From an uncultured Micrococcales bacterium (lineage in GTDB: Bacteria > Actinomycetota > Actinomycetes > S36-B12 > UBA10799): a DNA stretch of 13,559 nucleotides. The DNA lies in NCBI GenBank assembly GCA_937952095.1, contig CALFYG010000251.1:1-13559 (forward strand), written 5' to 3'. Numbering within the stretch: the first letter of the stretch is position 1; every line of letters begins with the position of its first letter. Position numbers and translations under genes: made by a program. Shown in pieces: positions 1 through 7,300 of this stretch. Under the pieces are notes generated by a model, which was given only the letters and a program-made list of their open reading frames with translations, was not told the origin of the DNA and searched no databases.

Positions 1-308
1 CCGCCACCGCGACGCTCGGCGATGACTCGGGCACCCTGAGCTTCCCGCGCGGCAACACGATCTCGTTCGTCTCCGCCGGTCCGTTCAAGTCGGCCATGGG
101 CTCGGTGCTGGTCACCCTCAAGGGCGCCCCGTCCAAGGTCGTTGTGAACCTGCGCGTGTCGATCGATGCGGCAAACCTCGCCAAGCCCGGGCCGGTGAGC
201 TTCTCGCGCAGCGCAGCCAGAGCCTCATCCGAGGCCAAGGTGCCCTCCGAGGCCGGAGCCGCGGGGCGCGCGGACTCGCTGCTCGAGGCGGACGAGTCGC
301 TGCTGTAG
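1..308 (+). CDS. 3' end of an unidentified plus-strand gene, convergent with rpsA
   Basis: An open frame (codons starting at position 3) enters from the left edge and stops at TAG 306-308. Up to about position 190 its codons are strongly GC-ending and the product looks like a beta-rich, probably extracytoplasmic domain: alternating hydrophobic strands such as NTISFVS and GSVLVTLKG, then VVVNLRVSI. I do not recognise the family. From about position 191 the frame reads the antisense of the RpsA tail and becomes Ser/Ala/Glu-rich low complexity, so the natural C-terminus probably lay near position 190 and its stop is missing. An internal ATG at 96 exists, but the frame is equally gene-like upstream of it, so the true start is outside the window. 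It could belong to a surface or secreted protein. That part is inference. Confidence 0.5.
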   Translation, partial: ATATLGDDSGTLSFPRGNTISFVSAGPFKSAMGSVLVTLKGAPSKVVVNLRVSIDAANLAKPGPVSFSRSAARASSEAKVPSEAGAAGRADSLLEADESLL

Positions 309-1690
309 CTCGTGGGGACCTCGGCGTTGGCCGCAGCCTCGGCGTCGGCGGTCTGGGCCGCCTCGACCTGGGCGCGGTGCGCCTCCCAACGGGCGTGGGC
401 GTCGGCGTACTGCTTCTCCCAGGTCTCCCGCTGCTTCTCGTACCCCTCGAGCCACATGTTGGTCTCGGGGTCGAAGCCCTCGGGGTACTTGTAGTTGCCC
501 TGCTCGTCGTACTCCGCGGCCATGCCGTAGAGGGTCGGGTCGAACTCGACCTGACCGGCGCCATCCTCATTGGCCTGCTTGAGGCTGAGGCTGATGCGGC
601 GACGCTCGAGGTCGATGTCGATGACCTTGACGAAGATCTCGTCGCCGACCTGGACGATCTGCTCGGGGATCTCCACGTGACGCTCGGCGAGCTCGGAGAT
701 GTGGACCAGACCCTCGATGCCTTCAGCCACGCGCACGAACGCACCGAACGGCACGAGCTTGGTGACACGGCCCGGGACGACCTGACCGATCGCGTGAGTG
801 CGAGCGAAGTGCTGCCACGGGTCTTCCTGCGTCGCCTTCAGCGACAGGGACACGCGCTCACGGTCCATGTCGACGTCGAGGACCTCGACCGTGACCTCCT
901 GGCCGACCTCGACGACCTCCTGCGGGTGGTCGATGTGCTTCCAGGACAGCTCGGACACGTGCACGAGGCCGTCCACGCCACCGAGGTCCACGAACGCACC
1001 GAAGTTGACGATGCTCGAGACCACACCGGTGCGGACCTGCCCCTTCTGGAGCTGGTTGAGGAAGCCCGTGCGCACCACGGACTGCGTCTGCTCGAGGAAG
1101 GCACGACGGGACAGCACCACGTTGTTGCGGTTCTTGTCCAGCTCGATGATCTTGGCTTCGATCTCCTGGCCCACGTACGGCTGCAGGTCGCGGACCCGAC
1201 GCATGTCCACCAGCGAAGCGGGCAGGAAGCCACGCAGACCGATGTCGACGATCAGGCCGCCCTTGACGACCTCGATGACCGTTCCGGTGACCACGCCGTC
1301 AGCCTCTTTGACCTTCTCGATGTCGCCCCAGGCACGCTCGTACTGCGCGCGCTTCTTCGACAGCATCAGACGGCCGTCCTTGTCCTCCTTCTGAAGGACG
1401 AGGGCCTCGACCTGGTCGCCGACCTCGACGACCTGGGAGGGGTCGACGTCGTGCTTGATGCTCAGTTCGCGGGCGGGGATGACACCCTCGGTCTTGTACC
1501 CGATGTCGAGCAGGACCTCGTCCCGGTCGACCTTGACGATGACTCCTTCGACGATGTCGCCGTCGTTGAAGTCCTTGATGGTCTCGTCGATCGCCGCCAG
1601 CAGGGCGTCGTTGTCGCCGATGTCGTTGACGGCCACCTGGCGGGCCGAAGAAGACGTGGGTACAGCAGTGAGGTCGGGGTTGTCAGTCAT
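191..1690 (-). CDS. rpsA: 30S ribosomal protein S1 (3' end lacks a stop codon inside the window)
   Basis: Ribosomal protein S1 binds mRNA on the 30S subunit through OB-fold S1 domains. Reading from ATG 1690-1688 (MTDNPDLTAV) gives four S1 repeats at roughly residues 44-113, 130-196, 217-286 and 302-371. The last two carry the hallmarks NFGAFVDLGG/GLVHVSELSW and PFGAFVRVAE/GLVHISEL, each closing with VSLSLK or ISLSLK. A tail typical of Actinobacteria follows (YDEQGNYKYPEGFDPETN), then a Ser/Ala/Glu-rich linker and the terminal helix LASDEALAALREKLTG, ending near 191. That makes 500 residues, close to the family length. No stop follows: the frame stays open to position 1, antisense to the plus-strand fragment and with poor codon usage (TTG, AGG, TTT, ACA), so I end the feature at the canonical C-terminus. 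No clear Shine-Dalgarno sequence precedes the ATG. The gene lies downstream of the terminator at 1812-1849 and has its own promoter region. Confidence 0.93.
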
Positions 1691-1742
1691 GAAGAGTTAG
1701 TAGCCGGTCTGTTCGATTGGACGCAGAAGTCACGCTGAGTGT

Positions 1743-1769
1743 GTGAGATCCACTCGGTCCGGGTCTCAC
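1743..1769 (-). promoter_or_regulatory. imperfect hairpin in the rpsA 5' leader
   Basis: GTGAGATCC (1743-1751) and GGGTCTCAC (1761-1769) form a nine-pair stem with one mismatched position and a nine-base loop. It lies about 50 nt upstream of the rpsA start, inside the predicted leader. S1 synthesis is autoregulated at its leader in other bacteria, so a structural role is possible, but nothing here proves it. Confidence 0.25.
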
Positions 1770-1775
1770 GGCACG

Positions 1776-1804
1776 ACGCTGCGGGGATCTGTGATCCCGG
1801 TCAA
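1776..1804 (-). promoter_or_regulatory. candidate rpsA promoter with a palindromic spacer
   Basis: On the minus strand TTGACC (1804-1799) matches five of six -35 bases. A 17-nt spacer later, CAGCGT (1781-1776) keeps the A and final T of an actinobacterial -10. An alternative -10, TATGCT, sits at 1809-1804. The spacer 1784-1798 is a perfect inverted repeat, GGGATC-N3-GATCCC. Either option would leave a leader of roughly 80-105 nt before the rpsA ATG. Read by eye only. Confidence 0.35.
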
Positions 1805-1811
1805 GCATAGC

Positions 1812-1849
1812 GAAGGGGCGGCCGGCCCTGGTAGGCCGACCGCCCCTTC
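1812..1849 (-). terminator. hairpin terminator after the PorA-family gene
   Basis: A 16-bp stem with a single mismatch (1822/1839) and a six-base loop (CTGGTA, 1828-1833): GAAGGGGCGG at 1812-1821 pairs with CCGCCCCTTC at 1840-1849. It lies 18 bases after the stop of the PorA-family gene and just upstream of the rpsA promoter. No U-tract follows in the minus direction, as is common for GC-rich actinobacterial terminators. It is the only convincing terminator in the window. Confidence 0.75.
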
Positions 1850-1867
1850 CGCTGTGGTGGCTGTGGA

Positions 1868-2932
1868 TCAGGTGGTGCTGTCGGGCTTCTGGCTCGCGTC
1901 GTCGAGCACCTGCGTCGCAGTGCCCGACGAACCGGAACCGGCGGCTGGGACGAGATCCTCGTCCGAGGCTGTGGTCCCCGAGTCCTTGTTGCCACCGCGG
2001 AGCAGCAGCAGTCCGATCACGAGGAACACCAGGCCCAGCACGAGCAGCACCAGCGGCAGCGTGCTGCCGAGCAACTTCACCTGGTTCGCCAGCGCAGCGA
2101 TGTCGTCCGCGCCTTCCTGGGTCCCGTTGGTGCCGGTGTAGATGGCCTTGACCAGCTTCGGCTCACCGTCGAGGTCGAAGGTGCTGTTCTCGGTCGATTC
2201 ACCGGCGACGATCTGCCCGGTGACCGGATCCACCCAGTAGGTGCTGGTCACGGAGTACATCTCGTCCAGAACGGTGTTGCCTTCGGCGTCCTTGTCCTCA
2301 CCGGGAACCGCAGACGTCGGCACCTCAAGGGTTCCCACCTTCGTCGGCGGGACCTCATTGGTGAAGACGTAGGTGTTGATGCCGAACTTCTCCTCCTCGC
2401 CCTGGAACGCGAAGGGAACGCCCGTCTTGGTGGAGGTGTTGAAGACCTGGTACTCCGTCTGCTGTACGTCGAAGGGGAACTTCACCGGCAGGATGCTGCC
2501 CGCCATGTTGACCGGCTCGTCATCGACGCTGGCGCCGCAGCAGTCGACCAGTTCGGACGTCACACGGTCGAAGGCGTACCGCGCCGTGCCTGCGGTGATC
2601 AACTCACCGGTGGCGTTGTCGTTGACGCGCTGGAAGTAGTCGAAGATCGCCAGATCCTGGGACTGGGCCTCAGGCTGCTCGGCGGCGGGCACGTCACCAC
2701 GGACGTAGACGAACTGGGTCGCCTCCACACCGCGCTTGTAGGGATCTGAGTCACCCGCGGCCACCAGAGCCGGGTCGAGCAACTGCTCGAACACCACGTT
2801 CGAGGTCGACTCCGTGTACTGGTCGACGGGGGTCTTGGCTGCACTCGGCAGCACATAGAACTTGAGCAGCGGAGCGAGAACCAGCATCATCACTCCGAGC
2901 GCAAGCAGGATCAGCCCGATCACACGCTTCAT
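1868..2932 (-). CDS. PorA-family (DUF3068) membrane-anchored protein
   Basis: A 354-residue protein with an N-terminal membrane segment (about residues 4-28, GLILLALGVMMLVLAPLL), an extracytoplasmic domain (about 30-288), a second membrane helix (about 292-312, LPLVLLVLGLVFLVIGLLLL) and a short acidic, Ser/Thr-rich cytoplasmic tail. The pattern fits the family named porin PorA/DUF3068 (PF11271). Supporting signatures are VFNTSTKTGVPFAFQG near residue 163 and YWVDPVTGQIV at 232-242. The family's molecular role is not firmly established, and the porin name should not be taken as proof of a pore. Adjacent cysteines at 131-132 stand out in a domain otherwise without cysteine. ATG 2932 is supported by AGGAGG four bases upstream. 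The gene is divergent from the acyltransferase and, from memory, corresponds to M. tuberculosis Rv0227c. Confidence 0.85.
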   Translation of the reverse strand: MKRVIGLILLALGVMMLVLAPLLKFYVLPSAAKTPVDQYTESTSNVVFEQLLDPALVAAGDSDPYKRGVEATQFVYVRGDVPAAEQPEAQSQDLAIFDYFQRVNDNATGELITAGTARYAFDRVTSELVDCCGASVDDEPVNMAGSILPVKFPFDVQQTEYQVFNTSTKTGVPFAFQGEEEKFGINTYVFTNEVPPTKVGTLEVPTSAVPGEDKDAEGNTVLDEMYSVTSTYWVDPVTGQIVAGESTENSTFDLDGEPKLVKAIYTGTNGTQEGADDIAALANQVKLLGSTLPLVLLVLGLVFLVIGLLLLRGGNKDSGTTASDEDLVPAAGSGSSGTATQVLDDASQKPDSTT

Positions 2933-2936
2933 TACG

Positions 2937-2972
2937 CCTCCTAGTTGGCCACCATCAGCAGAGCAGACGCTA
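2937..2972 (-). promoter_or_regulatory. ribosome binding site and possible -10 of the PorA-family gene
   Basis: A consensus Shine-Dalgarno AGGAGG (2942-2937, minus strand) lies four bases before the ATG and fixes the start. Upstream, TAGCGT (2972-2967) fits the actinobacterial TANNNT -10 pattern. No convincing -35 was seen, so the promoter part is tentative. Confidence 0.5.
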
Positions 2973-3026
2973 TCGGATTCAGGTTCCGTTTCGCAGCACT
3001 ATGGGGGGAACACGCCCGAAACGAAG

Positions 3027-3038
3027 TACGCTTGCCCG
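3027..3038 (+). promoter_or_regulatory. candidate -10 for a leaderless acyltransferase transcript
   Basis: TACGCT (3027-3032) fits TANNNT and is followed by exactly six bases before GTG 3039, which would put the transcription start on the start codon. No Shine-Dalgarno sequence is close to the GTG. The same geometry occurs before the methyltransferase gene. Confidence 0.4.
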
Positions 3039-4325
3039 GTGGCAGAGGGCGTTCGGCAGCGGGTGTCGGAGATCTTTCGGATCGACACGGTCGTGCCGCA
3101 CCGCTTCACCACCCTTGACGGATACCGGGCGATCGCGGCCCTTCTGGTGGTGACGACCCACGTCGCGTACTTCTCCGGTGTGGTGGTCGTGACCGCGTGG
3201 GGTCATGCCCTGTCCCGCATGGACATAGGGGTCACCGTCTTCTTCCTCCTGTCCGGGTTCCTCCTGTTCAGGCCCTGGTCCCGAGCGGCCATGACCGGGG
3301 GCTCCTGGCCGGGTACCCGCCGGTACTTCCGGCGTCGGCTCTGGCGGATCCTGCCCGCCTACCTTCTGCTGGTCGTGGTGGTGCTGGCGGTCATGCCGGG
3401 GATCGAGGTGCATCCCAAGCACTGGGTCGCTCACCTCACCCTCACCCAGATCTACTGGCCCGACCTGTTGATCAACGGACTGACCCAGACCTGGTCGCTG
3501 GCCACGGAGTTGACCTTCTACCTGGCACTTCCGGTCCTGGCGTGGATCGTCGGCAAGCGGCACCGCGGCGACATGGATGCCAGTCTGCGCCGCCAACTGT
3601 GGGTGCTCGGCACGTGGTTCGGTGCGGCTTTCCTCTGGCTGGCCATGCGCACAGCGATCCCCACTGTGAAGGAGTTCGGCGTCGTCAACATGTGGCTGCC
3701 CAACTTCATGGACTGGTTCGCGGTGGGCATGTTCTTCGCCTTGGTCCACTCCCGCTTGCGGTTGCCCGACCCCCCTCGCTGGATGACACGCATCAACGCA
3801 CTGGCCGACGACGTGGGCACATGCCTGGTGTTGGCGGCCGGCTTCTTCCTGCTGGCAACCACACCGATCGCCGGGCCGTACACCTTCGGTGAGGGCTCGG
3901 TGTCGCAGGCCTTCGTTCGCCATTACCTGTATCTGGCCGCCGCCGCCTTCTTCCTGATGCCCGGTTTCCTCGGCACGGACGGTTGGGGTACGTGGCGCAG
4001 ACTGCTCGCATCACCGCTGATGGTGTACCTCGGCACTCTGTCCTACGGGATCTTCCTGTGGCACCTCTTCGTCCTGGAGACCGCCTCCCACCTGCTCGGG
4101 ATCCCGGGGTTCAGCGGTTGGTTCTGGTTCCTATGGCCGGTCACCGTGGTGGGCACGGTGGCGTGCGCGCACGTCAGCTACGTCCTTGTGGAGCGTCCGG
4201 CCCAGAAGTACTCCCACTCCGAGCCGAGGATCCGATGGCCGTGGGCCAGCCGGCCATCAGAACCGCCGCCCACGCCACTGCCAACGCACTCCCCTGCAGG
4301 ACGATCGCCGCAGAGTCCGGCCTGA
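3039..4325 (+). CDS. acyltransferase family 3 integral membrane protein
   Basis: Acyltransferase-3 (PF01757, OafA-like) proteins move acyl groups across the membrane onto surface glycans or lipids. This one is about 428 residues with around ten hydrophobic segments. Hallmarks from the start codon are LDGYRAIAALLVVTTH (residues 26-41, containing the conserved Arg and His), GVTVFFLLSGFLLFRPW (64-80) and YFRRRLWRILPAYLL (96-110), and it closes with YVLVERPAQ. I chose GTG 3039 because the open frame further upstream (from 2862) overlaps the divergent PorA gene and looks non-coding; GTG 3063 is an alternative. The last 35 or so residues are Pro-rich, antisense to aftD and poorly biased in codons, so the ancestral stop was probably near 4215. 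Next to AftD, a role in O-acylating (for example succinylating, as known for mycobacterial SucT) an envelope glycan is plausible but inferred. The likely M. tuberculosis counterpart, from memory, is Rv0228. Confidence 0.87.
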   Translation: MAEGVRQRVSEIFRIDTVVPHRFTTLDGYRAIAALLVVTTHVAYFSGVVVVTAWGHALSRMDIGVTVFFLLSGFLLFRPWSRAAMTGGSWPGTRRYFRRRLWRILPAYLLLVVVVLAVMPGIEVHPKHWVAHLTLTQIYWPDLLINGLTQTWSLATELTFYLALPVLAWIVGKRHRGDMDASLRRQLWVLGTWFGAAFLWLAMRTAIPTVKEFGVVNMWLPNFMDWFAVGMFFALVHSRLRLPDPPRWMTRINALADDVGTCLVLAAGFFLLATTPIAGPYTFGEGSVSQAFVRHYLYLAAAAFFLMPGFLGTDGWGTWRRLLASPLMVYLGTLSYGIFLWHLFVLETASHLLGIPGFSGWFWFLWPVTVVGTVACAHVSYVLVERPAQKYSHSEPRIRWPWASRPSEPPPTPLPTHSPAGRSPQSPA

Positions 4326-7300
4326 CCCCGGCCACAGCGGCAACGATCGCAGCCAGCGACACCCCGATGAAGGCCACCACCGGCAACCGTAGACGGCGGA
4401 CCAACAGGGCGGCCACGGCCGTGATCAGCAGCCCCCATGGACCGAGCGTGAGCAGAACCCCTAGTCCCACCAGCACCGCGACGAGCCTGGGCAAGCGACG
4501 CGACGTCACCGCCGGGCGGACCCGCAGTCCGGGGGGCCGGATGGCCACGAGGACCACGGTGAGTGCCGCCAGAAGCCCCAGCAGCAGCCCCCAGCGGTAG
4601 GTGCCGTCAGGCGCGAAGTTGATGTCGACCGGTCCGGAGACCCCAGCGGGCACCACGAAGGCCTGCTTCCAGCCGTCCACCCGCAACGGTTGAAGATCCT
4701 GATCGCCCGCGCGCGCCGACCAGCCCGGGTTGTAGTTCTCTGCGACCTCGAGGACCTGGGGGTCCGAGGACGTGGTCAGCACCACCGAGCGCGCCGTGGC
4801 ATCCCAGCGGGTGACCTCTGGGGAATCGGGTGCCCCGGATGGCTGGAAGAGTGTCTCGTCGGCGAACAGCGCCACTACAGGCTGGAAGGCGTCACTGCTG
4901 CGGACGTCGATCCGATGCTCCCCCTCCGGCAAGGTCACAGGCGCGCTGCAGACCTGGGCGGGAAGCGTCTCAGGGTCCGTCAATTGCTCGACGCGCGCTG
5001 TGACGGAGGTCTGCGACACAACCTTGCCATCCACGCGGATGTCCGGGCCGGTTCCGCAGGGCAGCGAGACCGTGGCGTCGGCCGGGAGTTCCTGCCGGAG
5101 GTCGTCGCCACCGATGAGCCCGATCTCCGACACACCGAGCGGAAGGGCGACTTCCCCCAATTCCGATCGTGAACGCACCTGGTTGGCGGTCAGGAAACGC
5201 ACCTCGATCGTGTCGGTGGTCACCGGGTCGAAACGGAACAGACCGCGGGAGTCGGTGAAGCCCTGGTAGAGCTGGCCATCGACCTGTACCGACAGCTCCA
5301 GCGGCGAGGAGGCGTTGACGCCCTGCCTGTTGACAAGGCGGATGCCACGCAGCGTGCGTTCCTCGGGCAAGGTGATCGTGATGGTCGGTTGCTTGTCCTC
5401 AGGGGCCGCCTGCCACGCCGTGCCGAGTCTCCTGTCGAACGCGGCCAGGCCCGACCCCGCCACTGTGCCGGTGCGGGTCGACGATGTGTCGATCGAGACT
5501 CCCGCGATGTCCCCGATCGTGTCACTGATCCGGGAGGTGTCCCGCGGGATCACCAGGATGCGCGGGGTCCCGCTCACCGACGCGGGCAGGTCAAGAACCC
5601 GGAACAGGCCGGGCCGGTCCTGGGAGAAGCGCCCGAGGCCGTCCGTGCACACCAGCGTGTCGTCCCGGGCGACACATTCCCCAGCATCGCCCGGACGGGC
5701 GGTGAGCAGCACCGCATCGCCGGCCGTACCGCCCGGCAGACGGAGCACACTGACCCCTTCACCAGGAAGACGCACTTCGCGGATCCCCAGCAGCGGAGGA
5801 CGGAAGACGTCGGCGACGGCGATACGGACCGTGCGGGTCGGCCCCGCCGGGACGGGCACCGTCTGCCAGGAGGCCCGGTCGGCCGCGTCGACGCTGACGG
5901 TGCCGTTGTCCGTGGTGATCTCCAGCGGGATGGTCGTGTCCTGCTTCGTGCCACGGTTCAGGAGGGCCAGTTCCATCGTGTCGCCGAGGTCGATCGGCTC
6001 GTCGTAGCGGACCTCCCAGTAAGACCCCTCTTCATTGAGCGCCCCGGGCCGCCAGTAGGTGTCCAGGGCCCCGTCCATGGCAGCGGCGGGCGTCGCACCA
6101 CGGGGCTGGCGCCACGTGGCGTCCACATCGGCCGGCGAACTGCTGGCCTCGAACGTCAGACCCGGCTCGGCGACCGTCCCCGCCTCCCCGAACACCCGGT
6201 AGTCGTGTACCGCGCGCTTCTGCTCGAACTCCTGATCCTCGGTCATGGTGGCGGATTCGTTGTCACGCATGTAGCCGAACGTCACCTCCCGCCGCCGGTC
6301 GGTGTCGCTGACGATGCCGTAGGCCGACGCGAACTCCGCGTTCTCGGGGTCGGCCTCGAGTACCACTGTGCGATTGCCGAGTGCGCCGGCATCTGCCAGC
6401 GACAACAGCGCCTCCGGCCCTCCCGACACTGCCACCGGATCGTCAACGGGCCGCAGAACCACACGCGGATCGCTGGCCCCATTGCTGGCAGTGACTTCGA
6501 AGATCTCGACCGCCGGGTAGCTGAAACGCGTGCCCTCGTCCGCGATCACCTGGCTGCCTTCATTGCGATCCACGATCGGTCCGAAGAAGGCGACTCTGCG
6601 GATCCCCTTGCTGTCCTCAAGCGCCTGGTGCACCCGGATCGGTAGTGGAGCCTGCGCGCCGGGGGCGAGGTCGTTGCGGACCACGAGATAGCGCACACCC
6701 ATGCGGTTGAGGTACTGGGCCAGTCCATCGCTGCCGCGACCGGCCTCCAGCCGCGCTTCCACCGCGTCGAGCATGCGGATGTTGCCGGCGCTCGACAGCG
6801 GCACCGCGTCCCGAACTCCCCAGGGATAGCCGCCGAGTGCCTGCAACGGCTCGTCCTGGGTGCGGCCCCACACGTACTGACCGAAGGACGCGCCGGGGAC
6901 GATCAACGCCCTACCCGGGTCCGCTTGGTTGTTCAACCAGTAGGAGGCCTCCTGCCAGTGATCGGCCACCGCGACGTACGTGCGGCCCCGTGCGAGCTGC
7001 CCTGTGACCGCGGGCCACCATGTGACCACCAGCGCAGCGATGAGCATGCCGGTGACCAGCGGTCGCCACCGAGGTCTGCGTCCTCGCGGCCACACGGATA
7101 CCAGGACGTGCGCGAATGCGATCGTCAGCGGGATCCGCAGGACGAGATCGAACTTGTGGACGTTGCGTACCGGAGCGCCGGCCCCATCCAGGAACGCCTG
7201 GATCTGCTCGCTGCCCAGCCCCGACAGCACGCCGGTGTGGCCCAGACCGACCAGTACGGCCCCGGCCACGGCCCCGCCCACCAGGAACGCCCGGTGCGGT

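Noticed and set aside
186..191. CCCGGG at the rpsA junction as a cloning-site scar
   Set aside because: A six-base palindrome of G and C is expected often in DNA this GC-rich; no vector-like sequence flanks it.
377..1738. 453-residue plus-strand open frame rich in Asp, Leu and Val
   Set aside because: It is the antisense of rpsA; its repeat-like acidic look mirrors the S1 repeats and codon bias on the other strand. The minus-strand S1 match is unambiguous.
2862..3038. Upstream extension of the acyltransferase to ATG 2862
   Set aside because: It overlaps the 5' end of the divergent PorA-family gene, has no ribosome binding site and a Ser/Pro/Thr-rich non-membrane sequence unlike the family N-terminus.
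2979..3923. 314-residue minus-strand frame opposite the acyltransferase
   Set aside because: Gln/His/Gly/Pro-rich antisense shadow of a well-supported membrane acyltransferase.
5389..6645. Long plus-strand open frame of 418 residues inside aftD
   Set aside because: Arg/Pro/Gly/His-rich shadow of a GC-rich gene, with no recognisable domain, opposite the discoidin-like modules of AftD.
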